A stretch of 64,000 nucleotides of DNA from a bacterium (GTDB lineage: Bacteria; Patescibacteriota; Minisyncoccia; Minisyncoccales; Minisyncoccaceae). The notes beneath the pieces are model-generated. The model made no database searches, was not told the DNA's origin, and saw nothing but the letters and a program-made list of their open reading frames with translations. The translations under genes and the position numbers were made by a program. The DNA is taken from positions 124,001-188,000 of the forward strand of contig JALOBW010000003.1 of the NCBI GenBank assembly GCA_023228085.1, given 5' to 3'. Below, one piece after another: positions 50,136 through 57,551 of this stretch (position 1 is the stretch's first letter; every line of letters starts with the position of its first letter).

Positions 50136-50465
50136 ATGAACAAGATAATATATTATTCGTCAAGAATATTATCTATCGTGATTGTAGGATTCTTTGCTCT
50201 ATTTATATTAGAGGGTTTTTCTCCTGAATTTACTTGGCAAGATAGCTTGTCGCATCTAGTCATCACATTGGTCGTACTAGGAGCAACTATTGTTGCATGG
50301 AAAAAACCAGTTATAGGATGCTGGTTTTTTATCATACTTGGATTGTACTATCTTATATTTATTTCAGCCCCACAGCAATATTGGCAAGGAATATTAATCG
50401 GAGGGATTCCCCTACTAACCGGAATATTATTCTTGATTGAAGCAACAAAAAAAACTGCTAAGTAG
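50136..50465 (+). CDS. Small membrane protein, paralogue 1
   Basis: A 109-residue protein with four predicted transmembrane helices and almost no soluble part. It is clearly related to the protein at 59934-60260: both have an SRILxxxI N-terminus, WxNL/WQDSL in the first loop, a central WKxPxxxGWF/CWF and an IPxxxGILxLxxxxKK end. This pattern of a family of about 110 residues is common in CPR and archaeal genomes under a DUF name that I cannot give with certainty. Function unknown. Confidence 0.75.
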   Translation: MNKIIYYSSRILSIVIVGFFALFILEGFSPEFTWQDSLSHLVITLVVLGATIVAWKKPVIGCWFFIILGLYYLIFISAPQQYWQGILIGGIPLLTGILFLIEATKKTAK

Positions 50466-50477
50466 GCAGTTTTTTTG
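50449..50477 (+). terminator. Terminator of the gene at 50136
   Basis: AAAACTGC, loop TAAGTAG, GCAGTTTT with a T run. The stop codon is in the loop. Confidence 0.85.
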
Positions 50478-50548
50478 TTGCACCATTCATTATGTTATTA
50501 GCGTATTAATAATCATAACAAAGGTTAATTAATACGGGTAAATAAATA

Positions 50549-50854
50549 ATGAATAAAAAAACAAAGTATATAGCAATAGTGATAATTTTGGTGATTCTTG
50601 GAGCGGTGTTCTTTTTCTTTATGCAAAACAATACATCAAACAATAAAGACAAGACTGATATTTTTCAACAACTAAATGGTGGTCAGATGATGCCCGAAGG
50701 TAGCGAAAATGGTCCGCCTGATGGAGGAATGCCACCTGAAGGAAACCCACCGTCCGATGGAGCACCTCCTTCCAGAGGAGACAATAACTCAAACGGAACA
50801 GCTCCCTCTGAAGGCAATAGAACATCTCCATCTTCTGGAGGTCCAAGTAATTAA
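50549..50854 (+). CDS. Small anchored Pro/Gly-rich secreted protein
   Basis: 101 residues: a basic start, one membrane helix (IAIVIILVILGAVFFFFM, residues 8-25), then a disordered outside part of Asn, Pro, Gly and Ser with near-repeats (PEGSENGPPDGGMPPEGNPP; GAPPSRGDNN). No cleavage site is clear, so it is probably an N-terminally anchored protein. Such low-complexity tails can sit in the S-layer or cell wall. No family recognised. Confidence 0.65.
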   Translation: MNKKTKYIAIVIILVILGAVFFFFMQNNTSNNKDKTDIFQQLNGGQMMPEGSENGPPDGGMPPEGNPPSDGAPPSRGDNNSNGTAPSEGNRTSPSSGGPSN

Positions 50855-50856
50855 AA

Positions 50857-50888
50857 TAAAAAGCACTACCTATTGGTAGTGCTTTTAT
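50857..50888. terminator. Bidirectional terminator
   Basis: AAGCACTACC, loop TATT, GGTAGTGCTT with A and T runs on either side, between the convergent genes ending at 50854 and 50891. Confidence 0.9.
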
Positions 50889-50890
50889 AA

Positions 50891-51103
50891 CTATTTACGC
50901 TTTTCATCTTCCTCTTCAAAGATAAATAAATCGTCTATTTTTATTTTTAATTTTTTTGCTACGCTATGTGCAAGATTTAATGATGGGTTATATTTTCCTT
51001 GCTCTAAAAAAACGATTGTTTCCCTTCTTACTCCTACACTTTGAGCAAGTTCGTCTTGGGTGATATTTAGCTTTGTTCTTATTTCTTTGATTTTGTTTTT
51101 CAT
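50891..51103 (-). CDS. XRE-family helix-turn-helix regulator
   Basis: A 70-residue Cro/CI-type protein consisting almost only of the HTH domain: KIKEIRTKLNITQDELAQSV, then GVRRETIVFLEQGKYNPSLNLA (recognition helix) and KLKIKIDDLFIFEEEDEKRK. Short XRE proteins of this type (YozG-like) regulate small operons and often their own. It is the second gene after a DUF2178-like membrane protein with a two-base gap, a pairing seen in many bacteria and archaea. Its likely target is the inverted repeat in the operon's own promoter. Confidence 0.88.
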   Translation of the reverse strand: MKNKIKEIRTKLNITQDELAQSVGVRRETIVFLEQGKYNPSLNLAHSVAKKLKIKIDDLFIFEEEDEKRK

Positions 51104-51105
51104 AT

Positions 51106-51597
51106 CTATATTTTAATCGTTCCCATAATGGCTAAGATTATGAAAAGAACCAAGACGATAAAAGTGTAAACAGTCCATCCGTTCCAGAATTTTCCTTTTG
51201 ATTTTAATCGGAAAATAAATGAATACAATAACATAAAGATACAAATTGAAAATGCTAAAGTGTTTGCAATTATATCATATGTAGCGTTAAGGTAAGCTTG
51301 CGATTTAAGGGCAAACATAGCTACTACCCCCATCCAACAATATATTTGCATGGCAAGTAATGCCGCCTTACCTCCATGCTCATAATCTCTTTCGTCAGCC
51401 ATAACCTCTTTAACATTCTTTCGCATTGAATAGACGATTAATGATCCAATGATTAATACCCCTGCCGAAAGCAAAAAATTTTGAAAAATAATAGCTTGCG
51501 AAAAAATTATTGCTAAAGCTATTACGATAATCATTCTAAAAATATTGTATTTTTTAATTGTCATTTTTTTATTATTAATGTTAGAATTATTTAACAT
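51106..51597 (-). CDS. DUF2178-like membrane protein
   Basis: A 163-residue protein with four transmembrane helices (two pairs) around the loop VMADERDYEHGGKAALLAMQ, which fits DUF2178 (DERD signature followed by a helix with small residues). The start is at 51597 if the mRNA is leaderless, as the promoter position suggests; MTIKKYNIF at 51564 is an alternative without a ribosome binding site either. Together with the XRE gene it forms a two-gene, probably autoregulated operon; function unknown. Confidence 0.75.
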   Translation of the reverse strand: MLNNSNINNKKMTIKKYNIFRMIIVIALAIIFSQAIIFQNFLLSAGVLIIGSLIVYSMRKNVKEVMADERDYEHGGKAALLAMQIYCWMGVVAMFALKSQAYLNATYDIIANTLAFSICIFMLLYSFIFRLKSKGKFWNGWTVYTFIVLVLFIILAIMGTIKI

Positions 51598-51603
51598 ACT
51601 TAT

Positions 51604-51631
51604 ATGTTATCTATTTCTAACAATTTGTCAA
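51604..51631 (-). promoter_or_regulatory. Promoter and likely XRE operator
   Basis: Minus-strand TTGACA (51631-51626), 16-base spacer and TAACAT (51609-51604). The start would fall at or next to the A of ATG 51597. An inverted repeat TGTTA-N8-TAACA (51605-51622) covers the spacer and the -10 box: a natural repressor site for the XRE protein of this operon. Confidence 0.65.
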
Positions 51632-51654
51632 GGGTTTAGGCTATCTACCCTTGG

Positions 51655-52170
51655 TAGATAGCTAGTAACTAGTAATTCGTAGTTAGTAATCATCCTACGT
51701 TTTCTCCTGAAAACAGAAAGCTTCGGAATGGCACAGCCATCATACGCTTTCTCCTTCGCTTTGGCTACGGCAGACAAGAAAGCTTCGGAATGACACAGTT
51801 AGTACTTTGTGGTTTTCTTACAGAAAGCTTAAAGAATTTTTATAGATTCCCTTCTTCATCCGCCTGCGGCGAGACAAGCGAGAATGACAAATAGGACGGC
51901 GGGAATGACAAATGAAAAAGATTGCCTCACTTCTACGAAGTTCGCAATGACAAATAAAGAATAGGGGTCGTTGGAGGTCCGACCTCCCCTGTCGTATAGA
52001 TTCCCCTCTTCAGGGGAATGACAAACAGGATGGCGGGAATGACAAACAGAATAAGGGATTAGGAGGTCGGACCTCCAAGAGTTTTCTTTATGTGGAATAT
52101 AGCTTCCGGCGGACGAGGTCGGACCTCGCCCAAGGTCGGACCTCCAAAAGGTCCGACCTCCCCTGTCGTA
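51655..52170. repeat. Mosaic intergenic repeat, copy 4 (variant)
   Basis: A 0.5-kb gap without a gene. It contains TAGTAACTAGTAATTCG-type starts, two copies of a GAAAGCTTCGGAATG(G/A)CACAG fragment with CTTTCTCC hairpin material, the TTTTCTTACAGAAAGCTTAAAGAA module, two ATTCCC...GGGAATGACAAA hairpins (about 51847-51892 and 51992-52025), AGGTCCGACCT palindromes at 51974, 52066, 52118-52140 and 52150, and a GGAATATAGCTTCCGGCGG fragment shared with the copies at 52.80 and 55.07 kb. The nested CCGCCTTCGG module is absent. Frames here are spurious. Confidence 0.82.
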
Positions 52171-52175
52171 GATTC

Positions 52176-52203
52176 TAAAAAAAGACCGAGATTTTTCTCG
52201 GTA
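52176..52203 (-). terminator. Terminator of the gene at 52208
   Basis: ACCGAGA, loop of T/A, TCTCGGT and a seven-T run on the minus strand. Confidence 0.88.
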
Positions 52204-52207
52204 TTTT

Positions 52208-52471
52208 TTATTTTCCCCAAAAAGCTTCTGCTTCTTTTTCTAGTTTTTCTAATCTATCGTAATAATCTGGAAACTCATTTAAGTGAGCTAATGCGATTTT
52301 TGTGGTTATCAATTTGTCGTCATTGGTGACGTTTGTATTTGGATTTCTTGTACCATGTTCTAATTCAATGTGTACTCCCCTCCATAATTGATCTATATCA
52401 AACTTACTCCAATCAACTCCCAATGACTCTCCGGTTATTTTAACTTCTTCTTTTGTAAAAACTTCCTGCAT
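52208..52471 (-). CDS. DUF5661-like protein
   Basis: 87 residues: MQEVFTKEEVKITGESLGVD then WSKFDIDQLWRGVHIELEHG, NPNTNVTNDDKLITTKIALA, HLNEFPDYYDRLEKLEKEA. This pattern, ending in a short helix with W and K, matches a small family (DUF5661) common in Patescibacteria and phages, with a conserved ELEHG and a HLNE(F/Y)PDYY motif whose His/Glu/Asp could bind a metal. No known function. Alone, with the mosaic repeats on both sides. Confidence 0.75.
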   Translation of the reverse strand: MQEVFTKEEVKITGESLGVDWSKFDIDQLWRGVHIELEHGTRNPNTNVTNDDKLITTKIALAHLNEFPDYYDRLEKLEKEAEAFWGK

Positions 52472-52515
52472 ATTTTTAATAAATTTATTTTATTAATAAT
52501 ATTATTATAGCTTAA

Positions 52516-52841
52516 AAATTAGAGATTAGTAACTCGTCCGCCTTCGGTTCGCCGAAGCGAACCTTTGGCGGATAAATCCGCCGAAGGGTTGTGAAGGTGA
52601 CCTACGCCCTTCGGGCTTCTGCGAGATAAATAATTAGTACTTGGTGGTTTGCCTTTGGCAAACTTGAAGACATCTTATTAGATTCCCGATCAGGTTCGCA
52701 TTAGCGAACAGTCGGGAATGACAAACAAAGAAATTAATCGCCTTCGCGGGAATGACAGACGAAAGAAATTGGAGGTCGGACCTCCAAGAGTTTTCACTAT
52801 ATAGAATATAGCTTCCGGCGGGCGAGGTCGGACCTCCCCTG
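52516..52841. repeat. Mosaic intergenic repeat, copy 5
   Basis: Fills the gap to the MFS gene. AGAGATTAGTAACTCG start; full nested-hairpin module from about 52536 to 52637, one base different from copy 3 in the core; TTGGTGGTTTGCC... module; ATTCCCGATCAGGTTCGC...CGGGAAT hairpin with GACAAA; GCGGGAATGACAG fragment; AGGTCGGACCT; TATATAGAATATAGCTTCCG fragment and final AGGTCGGACCT just before the MFS stop. Confidence 0.85.
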
Positions 52842-52850
52842 ATTAATATT

Positions 52851-54023
52851 CTATTGTGCTGTGGGAATAGCTTTTAGTTTTTTGAAATTGTAGAAAGAAA
52901 CAGTCACAAGGAATAGAGCGATAATTCCTGCTATCCAGAAAGGAGAAGCAATATTCCACTCAAATGCATAACCAGCTATTATCGGACCCACAATCATCGC
53001 TATTGATTCAATTGATGCTAAGGTTCCCATTATTTCTCCCCTATGATTATCATCTTTACCGACAAGCTGACTAGGTATCAATGCTCTTAGAATAACTTGC
53101 GTAGTAGTACAGGCAATTACCGCAAGATAAAATATTATCACCTGTTCTAGTGACATAAAGAAAAACGATAAAGCAAAGATTGGGAAAATGAAGATCTCTA
53201 ATTTTTTTGCATCAAATTTAAGCCAAAAATTCTTCATTAGGACAACTTGATTGAAGGCGATTATTAATCCCACAAAAGTGAGAAAGAGACCCGACCCAAC
53301 GGCAGTATATCCAAATGCACTATTGAGATATAGGGCAAATATAGAATGATAAATACAAAGAGGAATTGCAAATAAAAGCCAGATTCCATACCCTGCCCTA
53401 AGTTTTTTTGATTTGATAGCTTTTACTATTGGTTTTAAGGGATTAAGACTGATTTTCCCTTGATGCAAATCACGTTTTGTATGAACCTCTGGTAAATAAA
53501 AACAACACAATACGGTATTTATTAGTGAAAGTATTGCCACAAACCAAAATGGAATATTTGGTCCTATTCCAGAAAGTAATCCCCCTATTGCGGGACCAAC
53601 TATAAAACCAATTCCGACAATTGCTCCGATCATTCCTAAATTTTCGGTTCTTTCTTTTTCATCTTTTGCAATATCTACTAAATAACTTTGGGCTATGGGT
53701 ATATTTCCTGCTGCTATCCCATCAATTATCCTTCCTAAAAACAACATCCACAGTGTATTTGCCATTGAGAAAACTACCCATCCAAAAGCCGTACTGGCTA
53801 AACTAGCAATTAATATGGGACGTCTTCCGAATTTATCAGACATGGCTCCTAATATCGGGGCACTAAAAAAAGAAAAGAAAGAAAAAACTGCCATTAATAA
53901 TGTTAATTGTAATGGCGTAGCACCGAATGATTCCACATAATAAGGAAGTGTAGGAATAATAATTGCAAATCCTAATATATCAATAAAAACTGTAAATAAT
54001 ATTTGAAATTTAATTCTATCCAT
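52851..54023 (-). CDS. MFS transporter, TetA/drug-exporter like
   Basis: A 390-residue, 12-helix major facilitator. The first helix FQILFTVFIDILGFAIIIPTLPYYV with Asp15 and the loop LGAMSDKFGRRPILIAS (motif A) are those of the TetA/DHA1 group; motif C-like GAIVGIGFIVGPAIGGLL is in helix 5, indicating an exporter. Substrate unknown: TetA-like proteins in CPR mostly are not proven resistance pumps. The gene stands alone between mosaic repeats and ndk. Codon use looks like its neighbours. Confidence 0.88.
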   Translation of the reverse strand: MDRIKFQILFTVFIDILGFAIIIPTLPYYVESFGATPLQLTLLMAVFSFFSFFSAPILGAMSDKFGRRPILIASLASTAFGWVVFSMANTLWMLFLGRIIDGIAAGNIPIAQSYLVDIAKDEKERTENLGMIGAIVGIGFIVGPAIGGLLSGIGPNIPFWFVAILSLINTVLCCFYLPEVHTKRDLHQGKISLNPLKPIVKAIKSKKLRAGYGIWLLFAIPLCIYHSIFALYLNSAFGYTAVGSGLFLTFVGLIIAFNQVVLMKNFWLKFDAKKLEIFIFPIFALSFFFMSLEQVIIFYLAVIACTTTQVILRALIPSQLVGKDDNHRGEIMGTLASIESIAMIVGPIIAGYAFEWNIASPFWIAGIIALFLVTVSFYNFKKLKAIPTAQ

Positions 54024-54134
54024 TTTTTTATTTAATCATAAATAGTAATTCTATCAAAAAAGCAAAAAGAAGCCCTTTTAAAAAGGCAGTGCACGCAAAA
54101 ATAAATACGTAGATAAATTCTAAAACGTTTCAAA

Positions 54135-54172
54135 AACAAAACTCGCTTGCGAAGAATAAGGCAAGCGAGCTT
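54135..54172 (-). terminator. Terminator of ndk
   Basis: CTCGCTTGC with GCAAGCGAG (54142-54150, 54161-54169), followed on the minus strand by TTTTGTTTTTG. Confidence 0.85.
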
Positions 54173-54188
54173 GAAATCCTAAAATTAA

Positions 54189-54788
54189 TTATTCCTTGAT
54201 GCCATCAAGGTTTACATCGTATAAAATTTCTTCGCTCACTAAGCGATATTTCATTATTTCGTTTTCGCTAAACCAAATTTTGATTTCTCTTTCCGCTTCT
54301 TCCACCATATCTGAACAGTGAATAAGGTTTCTAACTGCCCTACCATCCATATTGGCTAATTCATAAGAATCCAAAGTAAAATCACCTCTTATAGTACCAA
54401 CATCTGATGTTAAAGGTTCTGTGCCTCCAACAATCTTTTTTACGACACCTACTGCTTTATTACCTTGCCAAACCATCATTACTAGCGGACCAGACGTCAT
54501 ATATTTTATATTTCCTCTCATGATATCTTTTCCGTATTCAATAGCAGGTTTTTCTACTGGCAATCCCATTGCTTCACGGTTTTTTACTGTGATTTGACCC
54601 TTTGACTCAAACCAAACATCATCTTTGTTATAGTGTGTCCAACATTGGTCTTCGGTTGCATATGCAAACTTCATAGCGATTAACTTCAAGCCAGTTTTTT
54701 CAATCCTGCTGATAATTTCTCCGATTAACGATCTCTGAACTCCATCTTGCTTTATGATTACAAATGTTTTTTCTTTTTGGATCTCCAT
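54189..54788 (-). CDS. ndk: Nucleoside-diphosphate kinase
   Basis: Balances nucleoside triphosphate pools through a phospho-His. The 199-residue protein has KEKTFVIIKQDGVQRSLIGEII, the GPLVMMVWQGNKAVGVVKKIVG strand, GTIRGDF and the active-site NLIHCSD (catalytic His). It is longer than the usual 140-150: residues about 55-80 (VWFESKGQITVKNREAMGLPVEK) form an insert near the Kpn-loop region, and the C-terminus has an extra tail. Such longer NDKs occur in some archaea and CPR. Stands alone. Confidence 0.9.
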   Translation of the reverse strand: MEIQKEKTFVIIKQDGVQRSLIGEIISRIEKTGLKLIAMKFAYATEDQCWTHYNKDDVWFESKGQITVKNREAMGLPVEKPAIEYGKDIMRGNIKYMTSGPLVMMVWQGNKAVGVVKKIVGGTEPLTSDVGTIRGDFTLDSYELANMDGRAVRNLIHCSDMVEEAEREIKIWFSENEIMKYRLVSEEILYDVNLDGIKE

Positions 54789-54851
54789 AATTTTGTCCTT
54801 TATTGTTTATTTTGTGTTATCTTATCGTATTAATTTATCATCGTCAAATAC

Positions 54852-55103
54852 CTTAGGGATTAGTAATTCGTAATTAGTTTAAAATTAGGGGTTAGTAATT
54901 AGTAATCAGTAATTAGTACTTTGTAGCTTTCTTGAGAGAAAGCTTAAGGAATTCTTATAGATTCCCGCCTTCGTCCGCCTGCGGCGAGACAAGCGGGAAT
55001 GACAAACAAAAATAGCGGGAATGACAAACGAAAAATGGAGGTCGGACCTCCAAAAATTTTAATTATATAGAATATAGCTTCCGGCGGGCGAGGTCGGACC
55101 TCC
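54852..55103. repeat. Mosaic intergenic repeat, copy 6
   Basis: GGGATTAGTAATTCG start with extra TTAGTAATTAGTAATCAG duplications, the TACTTTGTAGC module with CTTTCTTGAGAGAAAG hairpin, ATTCCCGCC...GCGGGAAT hairpin with GACAAAC, AGCGGGAATGACAAACG, AGGTCGGACCT, TATATAGAATATAGCTTCCG fragment, AGGTCGGACCT. The nested CCGCCTTCGG module is absent. Confidence 0.82.
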
Positions 55104-55134
55104 AAAAAAATAAAGCTCCTCCGTAGGAGCTTAT
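55104..55134 (-). terminator. Terminator of the gene at 55145
   Basis: AAGCTCCT, loop CCGT, AGGAGCTT, followed on the minus strand by TATTTTTTT. Confidence 0.85.
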
Positions 55135-55144
55135 TTGATATTTT

Positions 55145-55639
55145 TTATATTACCGTTTCTTGCGTTTCGGCGAAGAATATCATGTAATTGTGTCCGTAAT
55201 GCTTAATGCATTTTGGACAATAAGTGTAGTGTATGTATATCTTGGAAATAGACTTCCCTTTTGAGGCGACATAGGTTTCCATTTCTTTGAAGAATTTTGA
55301 AACATCCTTGTATGGACCGTCAAAAACTTTTGCCATAAAATTTCCTGAAAGGGTGATGTTGTTAGCGTTTGGAACAATCTTTGTAGTTGTCATATAGACT
55401 TCTGTTTTCCAAGCCGAAGGATCGTAGCAAAGCATGAGAAAATCTTGGTCAGCAGGAGCAGCTTCAGCATTTTTTATTTTATTCCACATCCTTAGCATCA
55501 CCTGATGCAAATTGAGTGGCATATGCATGAAAGTCATAACACTATCCTTGATAAAAGTTTTTTGCATCCAATCAAATTCTTTTCCATCAAATAGCGATGG
55601 GTTGAATTCTGGACAGCATGGCTTATAGTTGTTTTCCAT
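55145..55639 (-). CDS. Conserved protein, possibly GyrI/SOUL-like
   Basis: 164 residues. The start MENNYKPCCPEFNPSLFDGK, FIKDSVMTFMHMPLNLHQVM, NITLSGNFMAKVFDGPYKDV and the end YIHYTYCPKCIKHYGHNYMI form a conserved pattern that I have seen annotated only as hypothetical or 'hydrolase'. The alpha/beta layout resembles GyrI-like small-molecule binding domains, but this is an impression. N-terminal CC and C-terminal CPKC could bind zinc. It follows the zinc-ribbon gene at 55656 with a 16-base gap. Confidence 0.65.
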   Translation of the reverse strand: MENNYKPCCPEFNPSLFDGKEFDWMQKTFIKDSVMTFMHMPLNLHQVMLRMWNKIKNAEAAPADQDFLMLCYDPSAWKTEVYMTTTKIVPNANNITLSGNFMAKVFDGPYKDVSKFFKEMETYVASKGKSISKIYIHYTYCPKCIKHYGHNYMIFFAETQETVI

Positions 55640-55655
55640 AGTATTTTATTTATTG

Positions 55656-55904
55656 CTATTTATTAATCCATCTTGGCAAAGTTGGCAATATTTCATCTGC
55701 CATTTTTTCTGCCTCTTCGGGAGTTTTTCCCATCAACCTTACGGCAGCATCAATTGATCCCGCCCTAACAGAGTCGTAATTTTTTAACTCTCCTGTTTCT
55801 TGATCTTGACAATAAACACAATAACGTGAATCTAATTTGGAAATAAATTTACCATCAAGAGGCATTCCACAACTTTCACAGTTTTGTTGATTTTCTGTTT
55901 CCAT
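55656..55904 (-). CDS. Small zinc-ribbon protein
   Basis: 82 residues with two CxxC motifs: NCESCGMPLDGKF and RYCVYCQDQETGEL, forming a zinc ribbon as in PF12674-like proteins, then a helical tail with MGKTPEEAEKMADEILPTLPRW. The tail segment is often found in proteins paired with transcription or small-molecule sensing domains. Next to the gene at 55145, whose product also has CPxC pairs; the two are likely co-transcribed. Function unknown. Confidence 0.72.
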   Translation of the reverse strand: METENQQNCESCGMPLDGKFISKLDSRYCVYCQDQETGELKNYDSVRAGSIDAAVRLMGKTPEEAEKMADEILPTLPRWINK

Positions 55905-55923
55905 TGGTTTATTTTTAATTTTA

Positions 55924-56643
55924 TTATTTTTCCATCGCCACAGTTTTTAATTCTTTTGGCATTTTTTCTATTGCATACCTAAGGGCTGTTCTCGGCATCA
56001 CTTTTTTGTTTTTTAATACATAATCAAAAACTTCTTTTTGATGTTTGCGGCTCGCTTCTTTGAGCATCCACCCATATCCTTTTTGGACCAAATCTTCCTT
56101 ATCTAGCAAAAGGATATCTGCTATTTCAAAAACATCGTTCAAAAAATCTCCTTTTCTAGCCGGTAGTATGAGCGAAACGCTAGCTGCTCGACGCAACCAC
56201 AAGTTATTAGATTTTGCCCACTTCTTAAGCTCCTTAACACTCTCTGGAAATTTTTCTAAGTAGTCCCCTATTGTATGATTGCATAGAGTATCGCAAGTTG
56301 CCCAATTACTGACATAACCATCAATCCACCTTTCAAAAATCTTGATATCTTTGTTTACGAATTCATCTATTTTGTTATTAGCCCAAGTGCAAGCAATAAA
56401 TGATTCTTCCATATATCCAGACTGAAATAACTCTTCGCATAAAGAAAAAACTTTTTCTTTTGGAATATCTTTTATTTCTTTATAGCTATCCTTTGCCAGC
56501 TTCAAACCAAAGGAAGTCTTTGTGCCATAAACTTTGATAGCTTCTTTGAAATATCTCTTTGAACTTTCTTTTATTTGTTCGTCGGAATTATCTTTTAGCG
56601 TTTTTCGTATATGATTTATAACATCCATATTATTTTTTATCAT
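55924..56643 (-). CDS. DNA alkylation repair protein (AlkD-like HEAT repeat)
   Basis: AlkD-type glycosylases excise positively charged alkylated bases without flipping them out. The 239-residue protein is all-helical with the family's signatures: YGTKTSFGLKLAKDSYKEIK, EESFIACTWANNKIDEFV, DGYVSNWATCDTLC (the aromatic/Asp pocket, here W and D), NNLWLRRAASVSLILPARKG and QKGYGWMLKEASRKHQKEV. The first ATG (56643) overlaps the upstream gene's stop; MDVINHIRK at 56628 is the alternative. Last gene but two of a minus-strand run. Confidence 0.9.
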   Translation of the reverse strand: MIKNNMDVINHIRKTLKDNSDEQIKESSKRYFKEAIKVYGTKTSFGLKLAKDSYKEIKDIPKEKVFSLCEELFQSGYMEESFIACTWANNKIDEFVNKDIKIFERWIDGYVSNWATCDTLCNHTIGDYLEKFPESVKELKKWAKSNNLWLRRAASVSLILPARKGDFLNDVFEIADILLLDKEDLVQKGYGWMLKEASRKHQKEVFDYVLKNKKVMPRTALRYAIEKMPKELKTVAMEK

Positions 56644-56876
56644 ACTTTATTACATCTATAATCGCAGAAATCAGTAAACAAGCACAAACAAAAATACCTA
56701 TTATTAATATCCCTATATCCCAGTTGGCATAACATGGAAAGGAATTTGCTGGGTCTTGACCGCATGGAAAGATAGAATACATTGCTTTTCCGAAATAAAG
56801 ACTATCGTTTTCTTTTTTTAGCAAAAAAAGAAAGAACTATTATTAAGAAAAGTTTTAGATATGTTTTTATTTCCAT
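56630..56876 (-). pseudogene. Small membrane protein gene with a frameshift
   Basis: An ATG at 56876 opens a signal-like peptide (MEIKTYLKLFLIIVLSFF) that runs into a stop after 24 codons, while a second frame (56630-56824) continues with KENDSLYFGKAMYSIFPCGQ, two Cys, and a membrane helix (IGILIIGIFVCACLLISAII). The two frames meet in TTTTTTTGCTAAAAAAAG at 56817-56834; removing one A joins them into a protein of about 81 residues with a signal peptide and a C-terminal helix. So this is a homopolymer indel: a real mutation, a sequencing error, or phase variation/frameshifting. No family recognised. Confidence 0.6.
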
Positions 56877-56883
56877 AATATTT

Positions 56884-57477
56884 TTAACCTTTATGAAATC
56901 CTAAATCGGCAGGATTACTTCCCCCTGAAATGTGTACTAATTTCCCACCATCTTTTTCGTATATATATCTAAGGTTTTTAACTTCGTTTGCAAGATCAAT
57001 CGTTTCTTGAGGCAAATCTTTTTTTATAAATCCTTTTGACCAATAGTCTAATATAAGCTTGCTATCTCCGAAAATTGTTTTGTTTCCTTTTTTAAGAGAT
57101 ATTTCTAGTGCGAATTTGCAGGCACATAATTCGCCAAAATTATTAGTTTTTCCCGGAAGAGGATAATGCCCCTTCGGATTGAGACTACTGGACGGAAAGA
57201 TATCTTTTAAGAGACTGTTTCCGTTTTCGTCGGTAATATTAATCTCGGTACCATTGCCACCGCCAGTTCCAGCATCAAAATACACTCCTTTTTCAGCGGC
57301 TATGTGTTTTATGGAATAATCAGCTCCCGCATCAAGCCATCTCTCTGCCTCGCCCCTACTTTCAAAACTTTTGTACTTTGCTCCTTGTCTTCCCGAAACA
57401 AGACTCTGACATTCTTGCCAGTTATCTACTATCCCTTTAGTCTCCCCTATTAAGTATGCGTAAAATTTTTGTTTCAT
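56884..57477 (-). CDS. RNase H1 with N-terminal viroplasmin domain
   Basis: Degrades the RNA strand of RNA:DNA hybrids. Residues 1-52 are a viroplasmin-like hybrid-binding domain (YAYLIGETKGIVDNWQECQS, GRQGAKYKSFESRGEAERWL), as in eukaryotic RNase H1 and some bacterial ones. The catalytic domain follows: YFDAGTGGGNGTE (first Asp), NNFGELCACKFALEI (Glu), IFGDSKLILDYW (Asp) and NPADLGFHKG (last Asp). 197 residues in total. It begins the minus-strand run that includes the AlkD-like gene. Confidence 0.88.
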   Translation of the reverse strand: MKQKFYAYLIGETKGIVDNWQECQSLVSGRQGAKYKSFESRGEAERWLDAGADYSIKHIAAEKGVYFDAGTGGGNGTEINITDENGNSLLKDIFPSSSLNPKGHYPLPGKTNNFGELCACKFALEISLKKGNKTIFGDSKLILDYWSKGFIKKDLPQETIDLANEVKNLRYIYEKDGGKLVHISGGSNPADLGFHKG

Positions 57478-57519
57478 ATTAGATTAACTATAACATCCAA
57501 ATAAATGGACGAAAAGAGA

Positions 57520-57548
57520 TAAAAAAAACCAGCATTGCGCTGGTTTCT
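57520..57548 (-). terminator. Terminator of the gene at 57552
   Basis: AACCAGC, loop GCAAT, GCTGGTT and a T run on the minus strand, just after the stop. Confidence 0.85.
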
Positions 57549-57551
57549 ATA

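Noticed and set aside
52090..52329. 79-codon plus-strand frame
   Set aside because: Made of AGGTCGGACCT repeats and the antisense of the DUF5661 gene.
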